A DNA stretch of 64,000 nt, from positions 20,444 through 84,443 of the forward strand of contig JAUXNQ010000045.1 in assembly GCA_030682715.1 (NCBI GenBank), given 5' to 3'. The notes under the pieces are model-generated. The model was given only the letters and a program-made list of their open reading frames with translations, made no database searches and was not told where the DNA came from. The stretch comes from Methylotenera sp. (GTDB lineage Bacteria; Pseudomonadota; Gammaproteobacteria; Burkholderiales; Methylophilaceae). The position numbers and the translations under genes were made by a program. Of this stretch, positions 36,123 to 45,641 are shown in pieces (within the stretch, counting starts at the first letter, position 1; each line of letters opens with the position of its first letter).

Positions 36123-37227
36123 CTACACTCCCTGCTTCAAACTTTCGGTAATAAATGGGTCAAGGTCGCCGTCCAGCACGCCTTGCGTATTGCCAATTTC
36201 TACACCAGTACGTAAATCTTTAATGCGTGACTGGTCTAACACATAAGACCTGATCTGATGACCCCAACCAATATCGGTTTTGGCATCTTCAAGTGCTTGT
36301 TTTTCTTGATTACGCTTATTCAACTCTAAATTATAAAGCGCACCTTTCAACATGTTCATCGCTTCTTCTCTGTTGCGATGTTGCGAACGGTCATTTTGGC
36401 ACTGCACCACGGTATTGGTCGGGATATGGGTAAGACGAACCGCAGAGTCTGTTTTATTAATATGCTGACCACCTGCACCACTCGCTCTATAGGTATCAAC
36501 ACGCAAGTCTGCAGGGTTGATATCAATTTGAATCGAGTCATCCACCTCTGGGAATATCTGCACACTGGCAAAGCTTGTATGACGTTTAGCGTTTGAATCA
36601 AATGGAGATTTACGCACCAAACGATGCACGCCATTCTCAGTTCTTAAAGTACCGTAGGCATAGTCACCAGACACTTTAATTGATGCGCCCTTAATGCCAG
36701 CCACATCACCTTCAGACTCTTCCAACACCTCGACCTTAAAGCCTTTGCGCTCGCAATAGCGTAAATACATACGCAACAGCATATTTGCCCAATCTTGCGC
36801 CTCCGTGCCACCACTACCAGACTGAAACTCAATGAAGCAGTTCGCAGAATCCAACTCGCCAGAAAACATGCGTCTGAATTCCATCTCGGCAATTTGCTTT
36901 TCGAGGGCTAGAGAATCATGCTCTACACTTAATAAAGTATCGTCGTCATTTTCCTCACGCGCCATCTCAAACAACTCTTGCGCATCTTTAAGGCCAGATT
37001 GCACATGCGTGAGGGTCTCTACCACCATTTCAAGAGTACGCTTTTCTTTACCTAGCGCTTGACTTTTGGCATTGTCATCCCAAACTTTAGGGTCTTCTAA
37101 TAACCCATTCACTTCTTCTAAACGCTGGCTCTTAGTCTCAAAGTCAAAGATACCCCCGAAGAGCATGGTTACGCTCGCCTAAATCGCTTAAGCGATTAGC
37201 AATAATATTGAGTTGTTCTGCTTCCAT
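36123..37227 (-). CDS. prfB: Peptide chain release factor 2, with programmed +1 frameshift
   Basis: RF2 (about 367 residues after frameshifting) ends translation at UGA and UAA. The first frame starts at the ATG at 37227 ([20 protein letters not shown]) and meets TGA at 37144-37146 within CTT TGA C. Slipping +1 joins [11 protein letters not shown] and the rest of the protein down to 36123. The tripeptide SPF in [12 protein letters not shown] and the catalytic GGQ in [15 protein letters not shown] are present. The gene is transcribed with lysS. Confidence 0.96.
37143..37158 (-). other. prfB programmed frameshift site
   Basis: The minus strand reads CGG GGG TAT CTT TGA C, the classical RF2 autoregulatory site: SD-like G-run, slippery CTT, UGA followed by C. 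The first codon is CGG where most genes have AGG, so the internal SD is GGGGG rather than AGGGGG. Confidence 0.93.
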
Positions 37228-37473
37228 AATGCTTACGTGTTGCTAAAAAACGTCATTATACAGCAAAGGCTTATCGCGCCATATTGCAGGATTAACGAGT
37301 AATGACTAGCACTGAAACAAAAAACACTATCTGGATAGTGATACTTTTGATCTTTTTCAAATAAATACAAAAAACTTGATACATATTAAAAAAGTGTCAT
37401 TAAATAAATATAAATCCTCGCAGATTTTGGCCTAGACAGTTAAACTTGCAATATTCATAAATTTTTAATCAAA

Positions 37474-37491
37474 ATGTAATAAATTTGTAAT
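37474..37491 (+). promoter_or_regulatory. Pho-box-like repeat upstream of the DUF47-pit operon
   Basis: ATGTAAT-AAAT-TTGTAAT gives two half-sites at 11-bp period, matching the PhoB pattern at most positions. It lies 23 bp before the start codon, close for an activator, so it may instead repress or be fortuitous. The rest of 37228-37513 is AT-rich with no gene. Confidence 0.45.
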
Positions 37492-37513
37492 AAATTAGGG
37501 AGCTTCAAGAGTT

Positions 37514-38170
37514 ATGGCAAATGCTGCATTTGGTCGCTTAATGGCGGCAATCACACCCCGCAATGACAATTATTTTGTACTATTTAATAGCCTAGCAGAT
37601 TGTGCAGTAAAAGGCTCTAAGGTACTCGCGATGATGGCAGCTGTGAGAGACAGCGATAAGTTTGATGAGCACTTTGCTGAAATTAGAAAAATTGAATCTG
37701 AAGCTGACGAGTACACAAAAGAAATTTTACTTTCCCTACATAAAACATTTATTACCCCATTTGACCGTCGTGAAATTCGCGAACTAGCAATGGCGCTTGA
37801 TGACATTATTGATTACATGGAAGCTATTCCACAAAGTGCGCAAATCTATGGCCACTCAAGTTTTACCCCAGAAATGGTAGCGCTTGCGCAAATTTTATTA
37901 CGTGCTTCTGAGAAAGTACGTGAAGCTGTCAACATGCTTTCTGACATGAAAAACGCTGAAGTCATTTTACGCACCTGTGCAGAAATCAGCAGCATTGAAG
38001 GCGAAGCTGATCACGTGATGCGCTCAGGCATGCACCGATTATTTTCTGAAGTTGAAGATGCACGTACCTTAATCCGCTCAAAAGAACTCTACGATCTATT
38101 TGAAGAAGCCGTTGATAGCTGTGAAGACGTTGCAGACGTGATTCATGGCGTTGTACTTGAGCGTATTTAA
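37514..38170 (+). CDS. PhoU-like DUF47 protein (Pit accessory)
   Basis: The 218-residue all-helical protein has the DUF47 pattern: FDRREIRELAMALDDIIDYM and ICSsIEGEADHVMRSGMHRL-like helices, with acidic metal-binding repeats. Proteins of this type are typically encoded beside Pit transporters and are thought to modulate them. The gap to pit is 10 bp. It is distinct from true PhoU. Confidence 0.88.
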   Translation: MANAAFGRLMAAITPRNDNYFVLFNSLADCAVKGSKVLAMMAAVRDSDKFDEHFAEIRKIESEADEYTKEILLSLHKTFITPFDRREIRELAMALDDIIDYMEAIPQSAQIYGHSSFTPEMVALAQILLRASEKVREAVNMLSDMKNAEVILRTCAEISSIEGEADHVMRSGMHRLFSEVEDARTLIRSKELYDLFEEAVDSCEDVADVIHGVVLERI

Positions 38171-38180
38171 GGGGTAAATC

Positions 38181-39179
38181 ATGGATCACGCAATTCTCAT
38201 CATGGCGTTGCTCGTGGTGGTTGCCCTCATATTTGACTTTATGAATGGCTTCCATGACGCAGCTAACTCCATTGCGCTGATGGTTTCTACGCGTTTGCTA
38301 ACACCGCAAGCTGCAGTGGCATGGGCAGCATTTTTCAACCTTATCGCGTTCCTATTTTTTGGTTTGCATGTAGCAGATACAGTAGGTAAAGGCATTATTT
38401 CAAAAGATGTGATTGATAATGCTGTGATTTTTGGCGCATTAAGCGGCGCAATTACTTGGAACGTTATCACATGGTGGTTTGGTATTCCATCATCCTCATC
38501 ACATGCGCTAGTAGGTGGGTTGGTGGGTGCAGGTGTCGCTAAAGCAGGCACAGGCTCAATTGTCGCGGCAGGCCTCACTAAAACTTCAGTGGCAATTATT
38601 TTGTCGCCGCTATTCGGCATGTTGCTCGCATTATTATTGATGGTCATCACTTTATGGGCGTTTGAAAAAGCATCTCCATACCCAACTGAAAGAAGATTCA
38701 ATAAATTACAGTTTATTTCTTCATCACTCTATAGCTTAGGTCATGGTGGTAACGATGCGCAAAAAACCATGGGTATCATTGCTGTGTTACTTTATGCTAA
38801 TGGCTACTTACAAGGTGACTTTCATGTTCCATTTTGGGTTGTTATTTCATGCCAAGTGGCAATGGGCTTAGGTACGCTATTTGGTGGCTGGCGTATTGTG
38901 CGCACCATGGGCATGGGCATTACGCGTATCCGTCCATCTGGTGGCTTTTGTGCACAAACATCAGGCGCTATTGCGCTGTTTTCAGCAACCGCATTGGGCA
39001 TTCCAGTTTCAACCACGCACACCATCACTGGCGCTATCATTGGTGTAGGCTTGTCTCGCAGGATGTCTGCCGTGCGCTGGGGCTTAGCTTCCAGAATCGT
39101 ATGGGCATGGGTGCTGACCATTCCATGTGCTGGATTAATGGCTGCTGCGGGTTATCACTTAGGCCGCACGTTCATGTAA
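38181..39179 (+). CDS. pit: Low-affinity inorganic phosphate transporter, Pit family
   Basis: The 332-residue membrane protein has the duplicated Pit signatures DFMNGFHDAANSIALMVSTR near the N-terminus and SLGHGGNDAQKTMGI near residue 190, plus GIPSSSSHALVGGLVGAG and GIPVSTTHTITGAIIGVG. About ten transmembrane helices are evident. It imports phosphate (as metal-phosphate) using the proton gradient. It is cotranscribed with the DUF47 protein. Confidence 0.94.
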   Translation: MDHAILIMALLVVVALIFDFMNGFHDAANSIALMVSTRLLTPQAAVAWAAFFNLIAFLFFGLHVADTVGKGIISKDVIDNAVIFGALSGAITWNVITWWFGIPSSSSHALVGGLVGAGVAKAGTGSIVAAGLTKTSVAIILSPLFGMLLALLLMVITLWAFEKASPYPTERRFNKLQFISSSLYSLGHGGNDAQKTMGIIAVLLYANGYLQGDFHVPFWVVISCQVAMGLGTLFGGWRIVRTMGMGITRIRPSGGFCAQTSGAIALFSATALGIPVSTTHTITGAIIGVGLSRRMSAVRWGLASRIVWAWVLTIPCAGLMAAAGYHLGRTFM

Positions 39180-39211
39180 TCAACAGCATGTAATAATCAG
39201 TATGGATGCTA

Positions 39212-39240
39212 AATAAGGGGCTTAAATTTAGCCCCTTATT
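39212..39240 (+). terminator. pit terminator
   Basis: AATAAGGGGCT and AGCCCCTTATT are perfect 11-bp arms with a 7-base loop, followed by ATTTGTTCATTTT. It separates pit from the pst operon. Confidence 0.85.
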
Positions 39241-39266
39241 ATTTGTTCATTTTACTAATTTATTTT

Positions 39267-39284
39267 TTGTCATTATATTGTCAC
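39267..39284 (+). promoter_or_regulatory. Pho box upstream of pstS
   Basis: TTGTCAT-TATA-TTGTCAC is a near-perfect PhoB site: two half-sites at 11-bp spacing, 59 bp before the pstS start. It supports phosphate-starvation control of pstSCAB. Confidence 0.85.
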
Positions 39285-39342
39285 AATAGCTTCATATGAT
39301 ACTTAAAGTTTAACAACAGACTACTCTCATAAGGAGCATCAA

Positions 39343-40344
39343 ATGAATTACCAGTTTACTAAATACTCATCAATAGCCGGTTTAGTTGCATCATTATTTG
39401 CACTACCAACCATGGCTGTTGCGGCTGAAAAAATCGTTAAAATTGACGGCTCTAGCACTGTTTACCCAATTACTGAAGCGGTTGCAGAAGAGTTTCAAAA
39501 AGCAACAAAAACTAAGGTAACTGTAGGTGTTTCAGGCACTGGCGGCGGCTTCAAAAAATTCTGCCGTGGTGAAACTGACGTACAAAATGCATCACGCCCT
39601 ATTCTGCAAAAAGAAATTGATGCATGTAAAGAAGCTGGCGTACAGTTTATTGAATTACCAGTAGCCTATGATGCATTAACTGTTGTCATCAACCCTCAAA
39701 ATGACTTCGCTACGAAAATGACTGCAGCCGAACTTAAAAAATTATGGGAACCAGCAGCTCAAGGTAAAGTAAAAACTTGGAATCAAGTAAACGCTGCATG
39801 GCCAAACACACCAGTTAAACTATACGGCCCAGGTGCCGACTCAGGTACGTTTGACTACTTTACAGAAGCGATTGTTGGCAAGGCTAAATCAAGCCGCGGT
39901 GACTTTACAGCCTCTGAGGATGACAATGTCTTGGTTAAAGGTGTGGTAGGTGACAAAGGTGCGCTTGGTTATTTTGGTTATGCTTACTACGAAGAAAACC
40001 AAGATAAATTAACAGCTGTTGCGATTATCGAAAAGGCTGGTAAGCCTGCTGTGTTACCATCAAAAGCTACTATTGAAGATGGATCATACCAACCGCTTGC
40101 ACGTCCTATCTTTATTTATGTCAATGCAACTGCGGCTGCCTTCAAACCAGAAGTGAAAGCATTTGTTAACTATTATTTAGAAAACGGCAAACCTTTGATC
40201 GAAGAAGTAAAATACGTAGCTTTACCAGCTAAAGAACAAAAAGCAGTAATTGCTCACTGGAAAGCACTTAAACCAGGCTCTGGCTTTGGTGGAAAATCTG
40301 AAGTTGGTGTAAAAATTGAAGAATTGCTAGCACGTATTAAATAG
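39343..40344 (+). CDS. pstS: Phosphate ABC transporter substrate-binding protein
   Basis: The 333-residue precursor has a signal peptide ending MAVAA near residue 27. Phosphate-binding segments are [33 protein letters not shown] and [14 protein letters not shown]. It binds phosphate in the periplasm and delivers it to PstCA. A GGAG ribosome site precedes the start. Confidence 0.95.
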   Translation: MNYQFTKYSSIAGLVASLFALPTMAVAAEKIVKIDGSSTVYPITEAVAEEFQKATKTKVTVGVSGTGGGFKKFCRGETDVQNASRPILQKEIDACKEAGVQFIELPVAYDALTVVINPQNDFATKMTAAELKKLWEPAAQGKVKTWNQVNAAWPNTPVKLYGPGADSGTFDYFTEAIVGKAKSSRGDFTASEDDNVLVKGVVGDKGALGYFGYAYYEENQDKLTAVAIIEKAGKPAVLPSKATIEDGSYQPLARPIFIYVNATAAAFKPEVKAFVNYYLENGKPLIEEVKYVALPAKEQKAVIAHWKALKPGSGFGGKSEVGVKIEELLARIK

Positions 40345-40438
40345 CATGCATGACTGACGCTTGTTTGAAATACATATTTTTTTATGTGTCAGACAAGCGT
40401 TGCTTTACAAATAATATAAACTAGCTGGTACATATCAC

Positions 40439-41386
40439 GTGAATACGGTAACCCAAGTGCTGAATAACTCATTAACGCCCCAAATTAGTGATCGCTTATC
40501 TAAGAACTTCAATCGCCACTTAAAAGAGCGAGTGATTGAATTCATTTTAATGCTAGCTGCATTCTCTGCAGTATTAACGACTGCTGCGATTATGGGCATT
40601 CTATTATACGAATCTTATGGTTTCTTTGAGCATGTCTCTATAGCAGACTTTCTCACAGATACTGTATGGACACCGTTATTTGAAAACCCACGCTACGGTA
40701 TATTACCCTTAGTTTCTGGCACGCTTACTGTCACTGGCGTTGCGCTATTGATTGCCATACCTATTGGTACCATCAGTGCTATCTACCTTTCAGAGTTTGC
40801 GTCACACCGTGTGCGTGAAACAGTGAAACCAATCTTAGAATTGTTAGCTGGCGTACCAACCATTGTATTCGGTTTCTTTGCGCTACTATTTATCACACCG
40901 CTTTTACAAAAAATCATTCCAGGCTTACCTACCTTTAATATGTTGAGTTCTGGCATTGTGATTGGCATTATGATTATTCCATACATTGCCTCGCTATCAG
41001 AAGATGCCATGCGTGCAGTGCCAATGAGCATGCGCGAAGGCTCTTATGCCATGGGTGCAACGCGTTTTCAAACAGCGATTAGGGTGGTAACCCCTGCCGC
41101 AATCTCAGGCATTGTTGCAGCCTATATTTTAGGTATCTCACGTGCGATTGGCGAGACTATGGTAGTTGCAATCGCCGCAGGCCAACAACCCAACTTAACG
41201 TTTAACCCGATGGACGCGGCTGCCACCATTACTGCTTATATCGTGCAAGTTGCCATGGGTGACTTACCGCACGGCAGCATTGGCTATCAAAGTATATTTG
41301 CAGCAGGCTTGGTCTTGATGCTAATGACATTGACGCTCAATATTATCGGCCACATTACACGCAAGAGATACAGTGAGAGGTACTAA
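40439..41386 (+). CDS. pstC: Phosphate ABC transporter permease PstC
   Basis: The 315-residue permease has six helices and the EAA-like loop AMRAVPMSMREGSYAMGATR, then ISRAIGETMVVAIAAG. The start is the GTG at 40439. About 35 cytoplasmic residues precede the first helix. Its stop overlaps the pstA start by one base, so the permease subunits are translationally coupled. Confidence 0.94.
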   Translation: MNTVTQVLNNSLTPQISDRLSKNFNRHLKERVIEFILMLAAFSAVLTTAAIMGILLYESYGFFEHVSIADFLTDTVWTPLFENPRYGILPLVSGTLTVTGVALLIAIPIGTISAIYLSEFASHRVRETVKPILELLAGVPTIVFGFFALLFITPLLQKIIPGLPTFNMLSSGIVIGIMIIPYIASLSEDAMRAVPMSMREGSYAMGATRFQTAIRVVTPAAISGIVAAYILGISRAIGETMVVAIAAGQQPNLTFNPMDAAATITAYIVQVAMGDLPHGSIGYQSIFAAGLVLMLMTLTLNIIGHITRKRYSERY

Positions 41387-42324
41387 TGATGAACAAGCAA
41401 CAAACTAAAAACCTGAATGAAGTACGTGCTATGATTCAACGGCATAAACTCAATGATTATATTTTCTCTATCATTGGTTTATTGTGCTTAATGGTCGGCC
41501 TCATCACGTTATTAACGCTATTTATTGATCTCATCCTCCAAGGTTACCCTAAGTTACTATCTTTAAGTTTTTATACAGACTTTCCATCACGTCGCGCGTC
41601 TAGTGCTGGGCTGTTATCCGCATTAGTTGGTTCATCATTGGTGATGCTAGTGACCTTTTTGTCAGCAGTTCCAATGGGCGTCATGGCGGCTATTTATCTA
41701 GAAGAATACGCACCAAAAAACTGGTTTTCAGACCTGATTGAAATCAACGTTTCAAACTTAGCAGCTGTGCCTTCAATTATTTACGGCTTATTAGCACTTG
41801 GCTTATTTGTGTACATTTTAGACTTGGGTCAAAGTATCGTCACCGCAGGTCTTACTTTAGGTTTATTAATTTTACCTGTCGTGATTGTCGCAACCCGTGA
41901 GTCAATACGTAGCATCCCTATCGCGATTCGTGAGGCGGCCTACGCTGTAGGGGCAACCAAATGGCAAGTGGTATATGACCACGTCATTAAGTATTCATTT
42001 GGCGGCATTCTAACTGGTGTCATTATCGGCATGGCGCGCGCAATTGGCGAAACTGCACCGATTATTACCATTGGCGCACTGACGTTCATTGCATTCTTAC
42101 CGCCATCTCCAGTAACAACCACCGCACCGTTTCTTAACTTTGAATGGCTATCATCAGGCTTCACAGTTTTACCGATTCAGATGTTTAGCTGGTTATCACG
42201 TCCAAGTGAAGCATTCCATGTTAACGCCGCAGCCGCTGGGGTGATTATCATTTTAGTGACACTGATTATGAACGGCTTTGCCATCAGAATGCGTTACAAA
42301 ATGCGTAAAAACATTAAATGGTAA
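41386..42324 (+). CDS. pstA: Phosphate ABC transporter permease PstA
   Basis: The 312-residue permease has six helices. Its loop ESIRSIPIAIREAAYAVGAT, then MARAIGETAPIITIGAL, is typical of PstA, as is SSGFTVLPIQMFSWLSRP near the C-terminus. It pairs with PstC in the membrane. The start overlaps pstC by one base; ATGATG gives two adjacent start choices. Confidence 0.94.
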   Translation: MMNKQQTKNLNEVRAMIQRHKLNDYIFSIIGLLCLMVGLITLLTLFIDLILQGYPKLLSLSFYTDFPSRRASSAGLLSALVGSSLVMLVTFLSAVPMGVMAAIYLEEYAPKNWFSDLIEINVSNLAAVPSIIYGLLALGLFVYILDLGQSIVTAGLTLGLLILPVVIVATRESIRSIPIAIREAAYAVGATKWQVVYDHVIKYSFGGILTGVIIGMARAIGETAPIITIGALTFIAFLPPSPVTTTAPFLNFEWLSSGFTVLPIQMFSWLSRPSEAFHVNAAAAGVIIILVTLIMNGFAIRMRYKMRKNIKW

Positions 42325-42368
42325 TGCACGACTAATCTCTATATTTATCAACAGGAATCTAAATTCTC

Positions 42369-43148
42369 ATGATGACATCAACTACACCAGTAAAAGCTGA
42401 AGCACGTAACCTCAGTTTTTTTTATAACGGTGGCAACAATGCAGTAAAAAACGTTTCTATGCCTTTGTATGAAAATAAAATTACTGCACTAATTGGACCG
42501 TCTGGTTGCGGTAAATCTACATTTTTACGCTGCTTTAACCGTATGCATGACTTATACCCTGGCAATAAGTATGAGGGTCAAATTATCATGCATCCAGATG
42601 ACACCAATATCTTAGAGAAAAATGTAGACCCGATTGAAGTACGCATGCGCATTAGCATGGTGTTTCAAAAGCCTAATCCATTTCCAAAATCTATTTATGA
42701 AAACGTGGCGTATGGTTTACGTGTACGTGGCGAAAAAAATAGACGCATTGTTGATGATAAAGTAGAGGAAGCATTAAAGGGCGCTGCACTTTGGAATGAA
42801 GTAAAGGACAGACTGCAAGACCTAGCCTTCAATTTATCAGGCGGTCAGCAACAACGTTTATGTATTGCACGTGCACTAGCAACTGACCCTGAGATTATGC
42901 TGTTTGATGAACCAACTTCCGCATTAGACCCAATTGCAACTGCAAATATTGAAGAATTAATGAGTGAGTTACGTAACAAGTTAACGATTCTTGTCGTGAC
43001 CCACAACATGCAACAGGCCGCGCGTGTTTCTGATTACACAGCCTATATGTATTTAGGCGAGCTGATTGAACATGGTGAAACTGACCGCATCTTCACACGC
43101 CCTACCCGTAAAGAAACTGAAGATTACATTACTGGTAAATTCGGTTAA
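42369..43148 (+). CDS. pstB: Phosphate ABC transporter ATPase
   Basis: The 259-residue ATPase has Walker [10 protein letters not shown] near residue 41, signature [15 protein letters not shown] near 155, Walker [14 protein letters not shown] and the switch His in VTHNM. It drives PstCA. The operon ends here: phoU, which follows pstB in many proteobacteria, is absent. The 158 bp after it contain a degenerate 15-bp-period repeat (CTAACTTTAAC at 43183 and 43198) but no clear terminator. Confidence 0.96.
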   Translation: MMTSTTPVKAEARNLSFFYNGGNNAVKNVSMPLYENKITALIGPSGCGKSTFLRCFNRMHDLYPGNKYEGQIIMHPDDTNILEKNVDPIEVRMRISMVFQKPNPFPKSIYENVAYGLRVRGEKNRRIVDDKVEEALKGAALWNEVKDRLQDLAFNLSGGQQQRLCIARALATDPEIMLFDEPTSALDPIATANIEELMSELRNKLTILVVTHNMQQAARVSDYTAYMYLGELIEHGETDRIFTRPTRKETEDYITGKFG

Positions 43149-43306
43149 CTGACTTTACAAGCTAGATGATTTTACTAGCTAGCTAACTTTAACTGGCCTA
43201 ACTTTAACGAGCTAGGCGCTTTTACTAAATAACTTTATAAATCTGGTTAGATAGTAAGTTAAATCAAGTAGATTCACCTACGCTAGCTGGGATAATTACC
43301 TATCAA

Positions 43307-44521
43307 TTAATCAATCACAACATGTTTCTGCGTAATGGCTAGCTGGCTATTCTTATTAGCAGATGCGTTAGCATGCATAATAGTGGCATAAAACTGTACC
43401 ATACGCTCTGCCTGTATTGACGCAGTCCAATTTGCAAGCACATAAGATCTGGCACGCACACCAAGCTCAAATCGCTCCTCAGGGTAAATCAATAAGTGCT
43501 TCACCTTTTCTGCAAAACCGATAACATGATCAGGTGCAATCAGCGCTCCCTCACCATTCACCAATATTGATGCTGTACCAAGTTCAGCAATTGCTACAAC
43601 TGGTGTACCTTGCGCCATAGCCTCTAGTAGCACAAGGCCTTGCGTTTCACTTTTTGATGCAAACACAAATACATCTGCCGCCTGATAACAAGCATTAAGC
43701 TCTAGCTCACGGTCTAAATATCCAATAAACTTAACGTTATTTGAGATTCCAAGTTGCTGTGTCAGTTTATGCAGGCTAGCTTCAGCAGGCCCCTCACCCG
43801 TGATGACGAGCAATACATCAGGCACTTCTTTAACTAACACATTGGCCATTTCAAGCAAGAATGCAATATTCTTTTCAAATGCTACACGACCTACATATAA
43901 GAGCATTGGTCGCTCTAAAGGAATCTCGTACTTTTGCCTAAAAGCCTGACCATCAGCAGCCTTAAAGCTCTGCATTTGCAAACCTGTAGGCACTACTTCG
44001 GCACTTACAGACACACCGTAGCCACGCAATACATCGAGCATGGGCTGCGATGGTGCAACAATCGCATCAACAGCGTTACATTGTCGCTTAGAAATCATTC
44101 TGGCCACGCCACGTGCCATTGGCTTTGGTATCCAAGGCAAGTAATGGTGTAAGTAATCTTCAAAAAAGGTATGGTAAGTTTCAACACATGGCACATTTAA
44201 CTCACGCGCTAATTCAAGCCCTAAATAGTGCGCCACAAAAGGAGTATGCACATGCACAATGTCATATTTTTCCCGACGTAGCCCTGGTAGGCGTTGCATT
44301 GCCTCCCCATATTTCATTAGCTTGTCTTCCGGATCAAAATAAATACTGCGTGCTGGTATGCGCTTAATCCACGATTCATCTTGAGTGGAAACGCCATAGT
44401 CTGGTGCGATTAAATGTACCTCATGCCCTAAGCCTTGCATCTGCTCAACAAAGGTGCGAATTGAAGTTGACACGCCATTGATACGTGGAAAATATACATC
44501 AGAAATGAATAGTATCTTCAT
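43307..44521 (-). CDS. GT4-family glycosyltransferase, probable glycolipid synthase
   Basis: The 404-residue GT-B enzyme begins MKILFISDVYFPRINGVSTS and has the GT4 signature EX7E in SETQGLVLLEAMAQGTPVVA near residue 295, with YVGRVAFEKNIAFLLEM near 205. The N-terminal half matches enzymes that glycosylate diacylglycerol or phosphatidylinositol (HTPFVAHYLGLELAREL, ETYHTFFEDYLHHYLP). A Pho-box-like site upstream and a divergent phospholipase C-like gene suggest it makes a non-phosphorus glycolipid when phosphate is scarce. The acceptor and sugar donor are inference. Confidence 0.82.
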   Translation of the reverse strand: MKILFISDVYFPRINGVSTSIRTFVEQMQGLGHEVHLIAPDYGVSTQDESWIKRIPARSIYFDPEDKLMKYGEAMQRLPGLRREKYDIVHVHTPFVAHYLGLELARELNVPCVETYHTFFEDYLHHYLPWIPKPMARGVARMISKRQCNAVDAIVAPSQPMLDVLRGYGVSVSAEVVPTGLQMQSFKAADGQAFRQKYEIPLERPMLLYVGRVAFEKNIAFLLEMANVLVKEVPDVLLVITGEGPAEASLHKLTQQLGISNNVKFIGYLDRELELNACYQAADVFVFASKSETQGLVLLEAMAQGTPVVAIAELGTASILVNGEGALIAPDHVIGFAEKVKHLLIYPEERFELGVRARSYVLANWTASIQAERMVQFYATIMHANASANKNSQLAITQKHVVID

Positions 44522-44583
44522 ACGCGTTGTTCACCTATTTGTTAATAAATTCTATTTCGTCATCAACAATATAAACACGCTAT

Positions 44584-44601
44584 ATGACAGTTTCATGAAC
44601 A
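44584..44601 (-). promoter_or_regulatory. Pho-box-like site for the glycosyltransferase gene
   Basis: On the minus strand, TGTTCAT-GAAA-CTGTCAT has one perfect half-site and one four-of-seven half-site at 11-bp period, 63 bp before the start. Confidence 0.5.
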
Positions 44602-44649
44602 ATCAAAGATAACTAACCTCATCATCTTCTGCATAAAAACATCATGCTA

Positions 44650-44667
44650 ATGTCATATTAGTATCAC
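44650..44667 (+). promoter_or_regulatory. Pho-box-like site for the phospholipase C-like gene
   Basis: ATGTCAT-ATTA-GTATCAC has six-of-seven and five-of-seven half-sites at 11-bp period, 24 bp before the start. It faces the divergent gene's site across about 48 bp. Confidence 0.45.
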
Positions 44668-44690
44668 ATCCAATTGGCACAGTAGCTGGC

Positions 44691-45542
44691 ATGCAAATAC
44701 CAGACTTCATCAAAAAATATTACTGGTGGCTACCATGCTGTGCATACTCTACTGATGCAAATGCATGGGGGCTTTTTACCCATCTTTATTTTGCGCAATC
44801 ATTATTATGGGCAATGCCATTATTAGACCCAAAATTGCAAAGGGCTATTAAAAGATTTCCTGATTTAGTGATGGCTGGTGCATGCATCCCTGACTTGGCA
44901 CTTATTAGTCACCACTTTAAAAGAACTCACTTATGGGAAAAGACTCACCAGCTAATTAACGCTGCGGAATCTGATGAAGAAACTGCGATTGCAATCGGTT
45001 ACGCTAGTCATTTATATATTGATGTGATTGCACATCATCATTTTGTACCAGCACATGAGGCCATGTGGTTTAAAAGCACCATGTTCACCCATATTACTTC
45101 CGAATGGGCCATGGATGCGTATTTAGCCCCACTGATCAACACATCACCATATGCTTTACTCACAAAACACAGTGCAGTAATGACGAACTTTATTTCGGTT
45201 CACTTTAATTGCGATACACGTATCACACGCACCGCAATTAAACGTCTAGCATTAGGTGATAGGTTATTAAGAAGCATTAAGCTGCCACAGATAATTCACA
45301 AAGTTGCACGCTTAGCTGACAAGCAAATTAGCAAGAATTTTGTTTATTACGTAGCAAAAACGCAGATGGCGTTGGCCGATATTGGTAAAGTACTTAACGG
45401 AAACCAACCTGCATATGAAGCTGAGCTAAAAAACATCAGCATAGATCAATTAGAACTGTGGCGTGAAGCTTGTTTAAATCACTTGCGCCAAACACACCCA
45501 CAGCCAGTGCAATATTTCATTAAACCAAAACACTTATCGTAA
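44691..45542 (+). CDS. Zinc-dependent phospholipase C-like protein
   Basis: The 283-residue protein carries the zinc-ligand pattern of the zinc-dependent phospholipase C family: TDANAWGLFTHLYFAQSLLW near residue 21, PDLVMAGACIPDLALISHH near 57, YASHLYIDVIAHHHFVPAHE near 104 and EWAMDAYL near 142. No ordinary signal peptide is visible, so it may act at the inner membrane face. Predicted activity is release of phosphorylated headgroups from phospholipids to give diacylglycerol. The stop is followed by a perfect 13-bp tandem duplication (45545-45570). The enzymatic role is inferred from family and context. Confidence 0.75.
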   Translation: MQIPDFIKKYYWWLPCCAYSTDANAWGLFTHLYFAQSLLWAMPLLDPKLQRAIKRFPDLVMAGACIPDLALISHHFKRTHLWEKTHQLINAAESDEETAIAIGYASHLYIDVIAHHHFVPAHEAMWFKSTMFTHITSEWAMDAYLAPLINTSPYALLTKHSAVMTNFISVHFNCDTRITRTAIKRLALGDRLLRSIKLPQIIHKVARLADKQISKNFVYYVAKTQMALADIGKVLNGNQPAYEAELKNISIDQLELWREACLNHLRQTHPQPVQYFIKPKHLS

Positions 45543-45620
45543 CCTAAATACTAAGCTTAAATACTAAGCTTAGACACTAATCTTGCCCATTAAGCTTAGT
45601 CACTAAAACATCACACAACA

Positions 45621-45641
45621 GATTTAGCTTATCGCTAAATC
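45621..45641 (-). other. Stem-loop overlapping the PAP2 gene stop
   Basis: GATTTAGC and GCTAAATC are perfect 8-bp arms with a 5-base loop, and the PAP2 stop codon (45635-45637) lies in one arm. There is no U-tract on the minus strand after it, so its role as terminator is doubtful. Confidence 0.45.

Noticed and set aside
36356..36634. Open frames on both strands inside prfB
   Set aside because: They are shadows of the RF2 coding frame, which has SPF, GGQ and the frameshift site.
37325..37340. CACTATC/GATAGTG hairpin as a terminator
   Set aside because: The loop is only 2 bases (or 4 with a shorter stem), and it lies upstream of prfB and far upstream of the DUF47 gene, where no transcript is expected to end.
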